Of a stretch of 64,000 nt of DNA, positions 1 through 10,133 are shown one piece after another. Source of the DNA: Prunus persica (taxonomy: Eukaryota; Streptophyta; Magnoliopsida; Rosales; Rosaceae); the NCBI RefSeq assembly GCF_000346465.2, contig NC_034016.1, positions 4,044,935-4,108,934 of the forward strand. Direction: 5' to 3'. A model generated the notes under the pieces. The model saw only the letters and a list, made by a program, of their open reading frames with translations. It did no database searches and had not been told where the DNA came from. Both the position numbers and the translations under genes were made by a program. How positions within the stretch are numbered: the first letter of the stretch is position 1; every line of letters starts with the position of its first letter.

Positions 1-87
1 AAGCTTAAGCTGGTAGGTGATGAATATAGATACATGTCAAGTTAAAATATAATTAAGCACAACGTTAGGAATCAAAAACGGATTTAC

Positions 88-174
88 CTTCCGTCGCAGG
101 GCATCTTGTGGGGGCGGCCCAAACAATGAGGAGAATTGCAGACGATCAATCCATCTTTCAGATGTAGCAGCCAT
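88..174 (-). CDS. GI: GIGANTEA, first coding exon (partial gene)
   Basis: Reading the minus strand from 174, 29 codons begin MAATSERWIDRLQFSSLF and end DALRRK at a clean GT donor (AAG|GTAAAT, intron from 87 down). This matches the first coding exon of plant GIGANTEA as I remember it (M-A-x-x-S-E-R-W-I-D-x-L-Q-x-S-S-L-F-W-P-P-P-Q-D-A-x-x-R-K), and the exon ends at the expected K. GIGANTEA is a large plant-specific nuclear and cytosolic clock protein that acts with FKF1/ZTL in photoperiodic flowering. The rest of the gene lies left of the window. The usually invariant Trp after S-L-F is Gly here (GGG for TGG), and the residues before the last RK differ from the usual Q-Q. The gene may be a normal variant, a diverged copy or a fragment; only the exon is visible. 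Confidence 0.82.
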
Positions 175-1110
175 GGAAAATTTATCTCCCAGCTAACCTT
201 CAACCGAGCACCAATCCACAAACTTTGCAACCACAACAAAAATATCACACAAGATAGTCCACAAGCTTTCCCTTGTACCCGCTACCAATCAAGAATCAAA
301 ATTTTGTAGTTTAACATCCCAGCATAAAATTACTGCATCAATCTCCCACAATTAAACAATAAAGCTGGAGCGACCCAGAAAATAATGAAAAAGTTGTAGC
401 CCAACCCTCTGTTAGTCACAACTCCAAGTCTCTGCCTCTGAAGAGTACTTCACAACTTCAAATTTTTTACTGCAATCTGATTGCTGTAAAGTAGGTAGAA
501 TATATGAAATCAGAAATATGCAGGAGAAATGAAAGAACAGAGAATTAAACACAGAAATTAGAGAACTTTAACAGCCATTATTCACTTGAACATGAAAATA
601 AAAATTAGGAAAAACAAGTTGAAAGAAACAAAGAAGACCCATGTGGGTAGTTATAAAATTGAACTGAACTGATTTCTTCCTTGAAGCTGGTCCATGAATG
701 ATAAAAATCAAATCAAAGAAAATGGGTGGCTTCAAAATCACATCTTATTTATAAATATAAAAATAAATAAAAAGAACGCAAAATCACATCACAAAAATGA
801 GAAAACCAGACTTGTTATTAATAAGAACCCAAAAAACCTTTCCCATAAAAATAAAAAATAAAACTGAAACAAAAATACCTGGTACTTCTCTGAAAGCTTT
901 TTCCTTGAGATGTTTGTGATCCTTCTATGATAAGAAAATGGCACTGTAAAACCAGTTTTTATTTTGTTTTCCCTTTTATCTTTCTAGTTGGAATATTTTT
1001 AAGAGGCTGTAGTTTTGGTACAGAACTAGAGAAGAGAGAGAGAGAGACAGGGAGAGACAGAGAGAGGAGATCTTTAGAAGGCCTTAGGCTTGCTCTCATA
1101 GATTTGAGCA
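175..1110 (-). promoter_or_regulatory. GI 5' leader and proximal upstream region
   Basis: No open frame here resembles a protein. The stretch directly upstream of the GI start codon should hold its 5' leader, which in other plants is often split by an intron, and then promoter. It is AT-rich with short purine runs (for example the GA-rich stretch around 1033-1075). I cannot place the transcription start. Confidence 0.4.
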
Positions 1111-1160
1111 TACGTGGCAATGATATTTTCCTCTCACCCAAGAGGCCCAATGTCACGTCA
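1111..1160. promoter_or_regulatory. ABRE-like and evening-element-like cluster upstream of GI
   Basis: Within 50 bp there are TACGTGGC (1111-1118), TGATATTTT (1121-1129, the minus-strand AAAATATCA, one base off the evening element) and TCACGTCA (1153-1160). In Arabidopsis the GI promoter combines evening elements bound by CCA1/LHY/RVE8 with ABRE-like motifs. The similarity of composition is seen; the regulatory role is inferred. Confidence 0.35.
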
Positions 1161-1808
1161 TGTCCTCATGCATGTATGCCCATCATACACACATGACATG
1201 CATACATACGTACATGGATGTCTTTTCAAGGAATTTAAATATGTCAAAGCTTGTCAATGACGAGGAAAGAGAACTCGTAGGGGAAACTAGGACAAGCACT
1301 GAGGCTGCCAACTTTACATTATTGTCCTCAGCAGCTAGAAATATAATTAAAATGGTTAATTTCAGTTCAGTTTGACACCTTGCAGTGGTACTCATGAAGC
1401 ATATTTGTTCATGCATTTTCAATGTTGTCCGAAATATTTAATTGTTAAAATAAAAAGTGTAGGGAGAAATATATTTGTAGGGTAGTAAACTGAATTTAAC
1501 CCTATAAAAATGATAATTTATACTTGCCAAAATTAATAATATAGTAATATTTCCACATGTTCAACAAAAGTAAACCCAAAAAACATTTGTTTTGTTTGAC
1601 TCGAAGGGAAAAAAAAACTTACTTATAACTAGGATAGTACTATTTTGTTATTTTCAACTAATAATATTATGATACGTGAAAAAGTTATCCTACGTGTCAT
1701 TGTGTTATTGACCGAGGATAGTAAAAGTGTTATCTCTGTAGTATGAGAGTTTCTCTCAGTTCGAAAGAGAAAGAGAAAATGAAGGATAAAAAATTGGTAA
1801 ATGCTAGA

Positions 1809-1817
1809 AGATATTTT
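1809..1817 (-). promoter_or_regulatory. Evening element (AAAATATCT)
   Basis: A perfect evening element reads AAAATATCT on the minus strand, the coding strand of GI, about 1.6 kb upstream of its start codon. A 9-bp match can occur by chance in AT-rich DNA, so its value rests on the position upstream of a known evening-phased gene. Confidence 0.35.
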
Positions 1818-4198
1818 TGTGGGCCCTTTGTTTAATTGGTTGTGGGGCTTGATAAATTGGCATAATCTTCAATGTCGGTGTTTTTGCACAAGCCATCTGG
1901 ATTATTACCTAATTTTGGCTTTGAATTTGATGGGCAACGATGGAGGTGCACGCAATACACTAAGAAAAATGAAAGTTAATAATACCTTATCTTATCTAGA
2001 AAAGAAAAAAAAAAGTAGACATTGCAAATGTAAAATGAAAAATATATAACCTTTGAAATTATTTTCATCCATTTTTAATTGGCTTTTTCATCTTTTAAAT
2101 TATTTTTCCAAACGAAGAAAACTTTGGAGTTTTATAGTTCAATTTCTCTCATCATATTAGAACTATAAAGTGAGATTTGTAGTAGGTCTTTGACAATGAG
2201 TGTAGTTTTATTCATGAAATATTCACAAGTAATGACACATGTGTTAGTTATCATGTTATTAATTGCATATACTAACTATTTTCAATAGTGACTAATTGCA
2301 ATCAGTAATGAAAAAATACTCATGACAAAGAAAATACTTTTCTCATAACTATACAATCACTTATGACGCCATCTAATTGCCCTAGGCGATATAAACACAT
2401 TACCAAGAGGGTATATTTTATCTCGAAAATAGTCAATTATTACGGCATGTACAATCCTCGTAAATAGTTATTTTATTTCCAATGACCATGCCTTTTGTCG
2501 TTAATATAATCAGTGACGGATCCAAAAACTCTAACCTCTAGAGAAGTTTGTGAACACTGCACCAAAAGTGTATAACAATGCTCCTTGTGATATAATGGCA
2601 TAAGTAATATATATAACACTTACAATACTAGCTAAAATATATATAAAACTGAACCCTAACACATGTGCACGAATTCATCTCTATCAATCCACCCTAAATA
2701 TATCTTTTTCTTTTGCATCGCATTCATCTCTCTATTCTTCTGTGTTCTTCCCTGGCTCTCTCTCTATCTCTCATCCCTATGTCATCCTTCTTCTTCTTCT
2801 TTGCCTTGGCCCGCCTTCTTCTTTATGAGGAATTTTGTCAAACACATTGCCCCCATTACAACAAGATCAAGCACATCTTCAATGGAATTATGGGGACTTC
2901 ATGGGTAAGGAAGTAGGGTGCGTAGGGACAATAGTCTTCATTCGTCCTTAGGTGGATTCGCGACTGAATATAGTTGGCACCAAGTCTTCCAACTAAATAA
3001 ATGTATATTTATGACATCCATTGAGACTTTTTTTTTCGAGGGTTTGTGTGTTGGAAACAAACTGCGTCTTGGTGACATATTTTTTACTAACGTTTTTTTG
3101 TTGAAAAATGCACATTTTCGGAGGGCATGGGGGGTCCTCAAAAACAATTTGTCGCTAATGACTATTTTCTTGTAGTATAATCATGTTTATACCATCCAAA
3201 TACGTAGAAGTCTGGACTTCATAAATTGTAGATTTTATTTATTTATCAAGCGTTATGTGTACTTACGACCAATATCGGTTCAAGGGGAAGTCAAGGTTGA
3301 TTCTTTGATGCTTGTCATGTGAATTTGTTCTTACTTTTATTCTATCTCTCATATCTTAAGTACTTTCTTTGTATTCTAAATCCATCACATTACCATGTGC
3401 ATAATCCTCCTAGTTTTTTAAAAAAGAAAACACATTTGAATTTGTTATATTTAAGTGGAAAAAATACAACGTTAATTAAATGCTCCAACCTCTGTATTGA
3501 CAGTGCTCCCTTCATTGTTTCACTGGTTTCATTTTAACTATTGATTCTATATTTTTGTTGGGAGAAAATTTAAAAAATAAATAAAAACACTTGAAAGAGA
3601 TGTTTGGTTGACTAATATTTGAAGTTTACTCTTCAAAACTCTACCCAATGAACAAGGGTTGAAGTTTTCAATGCATAAAGTTTGGTAGTGGTGAGAGGGA
3701 AAAGATAAGATTACTCTGATTGACTTCTCAAAGTCAAATTGCAAACCACTTGCCCAAATTGGAATATGAGTGCGCCACTTGGACATTATTTTTTGGTTCC
3801 AATAGGACCCACTGCCTCACCAAATGGTGCATGTTGTCCATCCTCTCTGGTCTCTGCTAATTAAAGCCACTTTGCATCTTAATTAAGTGAAGAAAACACG
3901 CAATTTGTACTCAATGCTACTTTATTTTTTAATAAATAAAAATCTCAGTGCTACTTTTTTTTTTTAATTAGAGAAATTATTAAAGAAAAACTAAAGAGAA
4001 ACATGGTTATCTTATCTAGGATGCAATCTCTTGAACATCAGTCTTAAGAATAAATAGAATGGAAACCTAAGTCAGACTAGCTAACTGAAGCCTCATCCCT
4101 CTCGTTAGAAGCTTTGTCTCATGAGGTGAATATAAACCCTATATTTGCTTCAACATCATAGCCATGAAAACGCCTCTTCATTTTAAATAAACGCCATA
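1818..4198. other. AT-rich intergenic DNA with transposon debris
   Basis: No gene is supported here. At 2511-2536 a hAT-like terminus (CAGTGACGGATCCA) occurs alone with no partner end in view. Near 3151-3176 lies a CACTA-like end (listed separately). A CT-rich tract runs from about 2680 to 2820. The open frames of 65-90 codons are frame shadows of low-complexity sequence. Confidence 0.45.
3141..3176 (-). mobile_element. CACTA-like transposon terminus
   Basis: Read on the minus strand, the end is ACTACAAGAAAATAGTCATT followed by AGCGACAAATTG. Plant CACTA (En/Spm) elements typically start CACTACAAGAAAA with short subterminal repeats; here the first C is lost or changed. Similar GTCGTTAAT-type words occur at about 2498. 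The opposite end is not clearly visible, so this may be a remnant. Confidence 0.4.
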
Positions 4199-4740
4199 TA
4201 TATGTTCAAGGACGGAACTACAAATTTTTCAGTTAGTGAATTAGTTAAAAATTTTAGTTTAAAATCTAATGGTTTGTTTTTTTAATTATAAATGAATCTT
4301 ACCTTTGCAATTTGAATCCCTTAAAGTTTCTTGGCATCAACAAAATAAGCTTCACAAATGCAAAATGAAAAAAATATAACTAATTAAGTTTCATTTATAT
4401 ATTAGTTATAAACACAAGAACAATAGAATTAGGTTAACATATTGTTTTTTTCTTGGAAGAGAATACAAATAAACTTGAAGGGATATAAATAAATAAATAA
4501 ACCTTTTACCAAAGACAATAAATACTTGCACACAAAAAAAGGTAGCATATAATTTCACAAAAACAAAAAGGCCGTAGATAAAGAAAAAAAGACAGCAGAC
4601 TTTGCGGGAAAAAGAGGTAGTTTGCGAACAAAAAAACCAAAACGCGGCAGAATTCTTATAGTGGACCACATAGATATAGGTTTATTACTGTTTTTTTCTT
4701 CAAAGCTTACTAGAGCTTTGGTTCCGCCCTTGTATGTGTT
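4199..4740. mobile_element. Non-autonomous hAT-type element (MITE) with TSD
   Basis: The element proper is 4207-4732 (526 bp). Its ends CAAGGACGGAAC and (reverse complement of the right end) CAAGGGCGGAAC form imperfect terminal inverted repeats of a type seen in plant hAT/Tip100 elements. It is flanked by 8-bp duplications TATATGTT (4199-4206) and TATGTGTT (4733-4740), which differ at one base. The inside is AT-rich with no coding potential. Confidence 0.65.
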
Positions 4741-5903
4741 GTAATATGAATGGATTAATAGTAAAAGATAATGTCACAAACGCACCAATAATTTTGAGAT
4801 ACTTTTTAAAATAAGAGTGTAGTTAGAAATATGATACTTAAGAGCTCATAAAAGAAAATATTATTAGACAAAAAAAACTAATAATTGATTCCATAAAAAT
4901 TTCAAAAGGAAACGCTTGCATTTGAATTGGAAAAACATTAATTTTTTATGTTGGGTTTTATGTAGTTTTATTAACAATTGAACTATAAAATATTAATTTC
5001 TGATGTTAAAAATCACATACAAATTTAATTATCTAAGAAAAGAATAGATTTTTAAGACTCAAGGAGAACCCGGCAGCTGTGACCGAAAAAGCATTTTAAA
5101 ATAGGAAGCGACGCGTGGCGAGATGAGTGGGCAGAAAGAGAGCGGGCAGGGGTTTGACGGTGAGCACGTAAATATCTCGTGGGAGACGCGGTAGTGGCTG
5201 AGCATCGCCCTAAGATATTTTGTCCAGCCAATCAGCGCCCAGCTCTAGATATACACAAACACAACCGAGTCATCAGATCTTTAAAATAAAAAATAAAAAA
5301 ATAAAAAATAAAAACTTGAGTTAAATCAGGCCCAAGCGACGTGGCGCAATGCTGTGCCAGCAATATATCTTCTTGCCTTCTCTCCTCTTGCCCAACTTGG
5401 CTCGTGATCCGTGTGGGTCCCGCCTGACACGTATGGCCTTTTGCTATTGGGCTTGGGCCCCATCTGGCCTTTCGAGGTTTTGAAGGATGATGGTGGATGA
5501 TGGTGTCACGGACTCGCGGGCATGGATGAGATGCCATGTGAGCCTTACCATCATACGTGCTGGGTTTCTATTGGTTGGCGTAAAGTGATTGGGCAGACGT
5601 CTCCGTTGACTATAACTTCCTGTATGGGCACCGGGCGCTTCGCTTTGCGTTTTCTTGGAGTGACAGAAATGCCCTCGGATAATTGGATATTCTGTTATTC
5701 TATACCTGTATTTTTCTCTCCGTATACCAGTTTCCAATGAAAATTTTAGTAAACGTTGAATATTTGACAACTAACAATAACCCTCAATATTTGACCAGTT
5801 CATAGTATTTTGGGGAGGATGATTTGTTCTATTTTTCAATTTTTTTTTCACCAAGAGGAGAGCAAATTTTAATGTGGAGTTTTTATATTAATTGGAAGAA
5901 ATG
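4741..5903. other. Intergenic DNA with a GC-richer, promoter-like island
   Basis: Nothing codes clearly. Between about 5060 and 5640 the base composition becomes markedly less AT-rich, with a CCAAT box (5226-5230) and several ACGT-core words. It could be a distal promoter belonging to GI (minus strand), separated from the coding start by intron or insertions, or the relic of another gene's promoter. The 101- and 108-codon minus frames (5232-5537, 5444-5770) overlap each other and resemble nothing known. Confidence 0.4.
5161..5221. promoter_or_regulatory. Distal evening-element pair
   Basis: AAATATCT occurs at 5170-5177 next to a CACGTA word (5165-5170), and a perfect AAAATATCT lies on the minus strand at 5213-5221. 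This resembles the pairing of evening elements with ABRE-like motifs described for GI promoters, but it is 5 kb from the GI start codon. Role inferred only. Confidence 0.3.
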
Positions 5904-6065
5904 TGTTAAGATTTTCGAGTGCGAATTAGTGGCTTAGTACTATCAATATTGATATTGTCTCTAATATATACATTGCCTAACATATATGAGATTTTATCAC
6001 AAAAGACATTAATATTATTAATAGTGGACTGCTCATTATATGTTATCTTTATTTTGTGAAGATGT
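5904..6065 (-). repeat. Decayed solo LTR related to the TRIM-like element at 30.1-30.7 kb
   Basis: The segment starts TGTTAAG and shares ordered words with the LTRs at 30138-30334 and 30539-30735, notably TTTTATCACAAAAG, then TAATATTA, then TTCATTA/CTCATTATATGTTAT. No partner LTR or internal region lies nearby, so it looks like a solo LTR or fragment. The right limit is approximate. Confidence 0.5.
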
Positions 6066-8140
6066 TCTATAGTTCGGCCACAATATAATCTTTTTTTTGG
6101 ATATATATAATTGGAATGTTTTGAAGTCTTGAAATTATATTATGGTAAAGTATTATAAAGATATGAAAAAGCCTAACTCCTTTCACAAAATTGATACGAA
6201 AAAAGAGAGAAATAGTTAATGACTTGTTTAGAATCACTGTATATTTTTTATTATAGAAAAAGTCTTAATCAAATTAGATAGGAACAATATGTCGAGGTGA
6301 ATCATTCATTTTCACATACCATGCATGCATCTTAACGATGGAACCAAAACTATAATTGAGGAACTTATTATATTTATAATGTCATTAAAAATACAATATA
6401 CATATAAACATAAAATTGAATATTGTTTAACAACGTTTCATTCAAGGTTATATGAAATATTATTATAAGTAATTATGGTAATATCAATGCCAATGTCACA
6501 AGAAAATATACTAAGAATTATTTTTTTAAACAGAAAAAAATTAGAAAAAAATCCACGAGACACATAATAAACACCAATACCTTTAATTATGATAATTTTA
6601 CGAAGTTAATTATTATATTTTTGAGAAATATATAGAGGGTAATGAGGTAAATCTACTCTTGGAATTGATCCTTCCTTAAGAACACTCTAGAAAGATGAAA
6701 ACACAGAGACAAAAGAGGCTCCATGATGAAGGAATATATATGTCGTCTAAGCACTCATATCAAAATTATAAAATTAATAAAAAACGGTGGGTCGTCTGCT
6801 TCTCAATACCACCAATGGCTGAATTAATTTATTATTTAATTAAACACAAGATTAACAACGCAATCAAGCATCACAGGTACATAATTTAAAAAAACAATTA
6901 GGTGTTGCTATAGGAACTGTACACGTGTCCCATGCTTTTACATTTCTTGGTCGGCCATGTGGGGGTCCCATGGAGACCATGGTGACCTATATCAAAGCCA
7001 AAGAGGGGTGATTATAAAAAGAGTTGGACGGTTGGAGATAAGTTAACTAGGTGGATGATGTAGTGGCTGACTAATTAACCTCCATTACCCGCAAAAGCGG
7101 TCGCCTTCTTGCCTGTTGAAATACTAAGAATTGATGCCTACGTGAACTGGGGGGAAGAATTCGTGTCAAGCTTTGTTTATATATGTGATTTAATCATACA
7201 ATAACGAATTTTCTATGACTAAAAAAAAAAAAAAATTCAATCATTTAACAACGTAGACCAATCAATTCATAATGGCTTGTTCTCATCCAAATTGTAGGAA
7301 CCAACTCAACTTCTAGTTCATTAGAAAATATATATATATACACACATGAAAAAAAAACCCCTAGCAGTGAGAGAGAGAGAGAGGGTTTTCCTCCAAATTG
7401 GGGGTGTTTGTTCTTCTTTTTGTTGCTGATGTTTTAGATTTTTAGTCTTGATCATTTTTTGTCAATAAAGTCCAGAAATTCTATTAGTTTTTTGTGTTTT
7501 GTTATCTCATAATTCTAGGAACTTAGTTGAGTTTGTTGGGTGTTTTTAGCCTCTTTAAGAGAGTTATGCTGGTTAGCCACCAATTTTGTCCTTGATGTTA
7601 TTAGACTATATCAGGGGAAAGGTAGATAGGAGTTATAGAAAATTATTTTCGAAAATGATTCTCTCTATATTGTTTCAGGCTTCGATTAGCTAAGGTCACT
7701 CGGAAAGTTTTTACTTATGTCTGCCACATTGCTTTTGGGATGGGTGGCTCCCTTTACAGTATGTGTTCCTTATACTCTTTTTTCCTATTGATCTAATAAA
7801 ATTATATCCCCTTAAAAACAAAAGAATTTACCATGAGATCAACTTGAGGGAAGAAATTGTAGTTTTTTTATAATGATTATATATATAGATTTTCTTCTAT
7901 GCGGACATCCAAACGTTATTTCTCTGTGAACACTATTTAAATTCTGTTTCAAGATTATCAATACTTTGGTTTATTTTTTAATTCAATAAAGATGGCTTCG
8001 CATTATCTCAAAATTCTGTGTTCTTGCTACTGGTTTTTCTCTCAAATTAATTATATTATTTCAAAAACAATAAATCTGGTGAAGTTTTAATGGCTGAATC
8101 GAGTGAGAAAAGGATTAGAAGCAAGAGAACACCCACTAGG
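6066..8140. other. AT-rich intergenic DNA
   Basis: I see no gene. There are homopolymer runs (A14 near 7221), a TA/CA run at 7330-7345 and a (GA)n microsatellite at about 7370-7384. The stretch 7720-7830, ending in an AATAAAATT word and an A-rich tail, could be the 3' end of a LINE, but I cannot support it by coding similarity. Confidence 0.4.
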
Positions 8141-8179
8141 TTATGACATAGACGTTTTAGGGCACATTTCAAAAGAATG

Positions 8180-9405
8180 AATGAAAATTCTTGTTAAAGA
8201 ACAAGTCTTGCCGCCACTGACTTTCAGTGATGATAAGATTTGTATTGAATGTGTTAAAGAAAAACTCACATAGATTAAAAAGAAAGGTGCAACTCGCAGT
8301 AGTGATCTTTTAGAGATCATCCACACAAATATTTGTGGACCATTCCGTCATCAAACAATTGATGAAAATGGGTATTTCATCACTTTTATAGATGATCATT
8401 CTCGTTTTGTTTATCTATACCTCATAGCAGAAAATTTTCAAGTTTATGAGATGTTCAAAATCTTTCAAACTGAAGTTGAAAGGCAACTTGAGAAAAAGAT
8501 CAAAATTATGAGGTCAGACAGATGAGGTGAATATTATGGACATTTTGATGAAGAAGGACGACGTGTTGGACCTTTTGCTAGGTATCTACAAGATAATGGA
8601 ATAGTTGCTCAATACATAACGCCAGGAACTCTGCAACAAAATGGCTTGGTTGAGAGAAGAAATCGAACTATGCATCTATGCGAAGAGATGATCAAAACAG
8701 CAAACTACATGTTTAATAGAGTGCCCAACTAGTCTGTACCTAAGACACCTTTCGAAATTTGGACCACTAGAAAGCCTAGCTTGCGACATTTTCATGTATG
8801 GGGTTGCAAGGCTGAAGCCAGAATATATAACTCTTAAGAGAAGAAGCTTGATCCAAAACCGATTAGCTGCTATTTTATTGGTTATCCTGCAAGATAAAAG
8901 GGTTTCAGATTTTACTGTCCAAATTATGGTACCTGAATTGTTGAGACTAGCTATGAAAAGTTTATAGAGCATGAGGAGAATGCCACTTGGAATGAAAATT
9001 TTATTTTCCAAGAAGAAGGTGATGTATCTGTGATCGAGAATGATGAACAAGATGTTACACCCTAGATTCCTTTAAGTGAAACTGTATCGAAACCTTCTCA
9101 GTTTGAAGAACTAGTTGACCAACAACAAGAAGGACAAGCTGCGAAAAATCCTCAAATACAAAATTCACCAGAACCAATGCAGTTGAGGAAATCTGACAAA
9201 CCAAGAAGATCCACAACAAATTCAGATTATTCGTACTTACAGAAAGCAGATTTTGACACTGGAGATAAGGTTGATCCAACAAGTTTTCAAAAAGCTATAG
9301 AGAATCAAAATGTAGAAAAATGAAGGAAAGCAATGTTAAATGAACTAGAAAGCATGAAGTATAATCAAGTATGAGAATTAGTTGAACTTCACAAGAATGT
9401 ATGTA
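8180..9405 (+). pseudogene. Ty1/copia pol fragment (integrase region), decayed
   Basis: In the forward reading one can follow a copia polyprotein: the integrase entry (S-D-L-L-E-I-I-H-T-N-I-C-G-P-F near 8300), F-I-D-D-H-S-R, the second catalytic stretch M-R-S-D-R before a stop near 8522, T-P-x-x-L-Q-Q-N-G-L-V-E-R-R-N-R-T near 8630, then the link to reverse transcriptase up to about 9405. At least seven in-frame stops interrupt it. Gag, reverse transcriptase and LTRs are not visible. It is an old, fragmentary insertion with no function. Confidence 0.75.
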
Positions 9406-9443
9406 TATATAGCTTTTTCGTGAATTTAGGTTCCTTATCTGTC

Positions 9444-9976
9444 TTTTTTTAAATTTAGAAATTCTATGCTTGCATCCATAATTTAGCCAAAAAAGCCACT
9501 AGCCACAAATGACCAATACAAACTAGCCACAAAAAGGCCATTACAATAACAAAGCGATCTAACATCAAAATTAAGACAATTTGGTGTGCCTCTACTAACG
9601 ATCACGCAAGATCGAAAAAACTCTAGCATAGGCATCCTAACTAAGATTGGAAACTTAGAATAATGAAGAAGATATAAAACTTGAAAAAATCAAGTCATAA
9701 CGATACAAATAAAACTCTTATAAAGGAGAGATGAAAAGCTCTAAAAGAGAGGTCAAAAGTTCTCATAAAAGGAGAGGTGAAAACTACACAGAGAACCCAA
9801 AGAGCCTCTGCAACTTATTTCAAACATAAAGAAACTGCAAAAAGGATGGTGGTAGAGATCCGACGCCAAAACGTAGGTGGAAATCCAACACTGAGACGCA
9901 GCTACCTGTGATGGTTGGACATCATAAGAAAACGAAGACAAATAAGGAAAACCATTTGTCTCTGAAAATGGGGGAA
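9444..9976 (-). mobile_element. Poly(A)-tailed interspersed repeat, copy 1
   Basis: This stretch aligns nearly end to end with 43441-44010, from the T-run and the word AGAAATTCTATG to TCTCTGAAAATGGGGGAA. The T-run on the plus strand marks a poly(A) tail on the minus strand, as in LINEs or SINEs. No protein domain is visible. Short ~24-bp internal repeats (GAGAGATGAAAAGCTCT type) occur at 9725-9785. It abuts the hAT element downstream. Confidence 0.65.
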
Positions 9977-10133
9977 GAAGTGAATGGAGGAAGAGAAGAG
10001 AGGAGAGGGGAGGAAGAACAATGGCTTCCTCCCCCTCAAAGTGAAAACGACTCTAGGAGTGTTTTTTGGAAGAAAGGGGCTAGGGTTTTTTCTTTTAAAG
10101 AAAAGTCATGCCTGTATTACTTCCATTCAATGG

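Noticed and set aside
5232..5770. Two overlapping minus-strand frames of 101 and 108 codons
   Set aside because: They overlap each other in different frames, resemble no family and sit in promoter-like GC-richer DNA.
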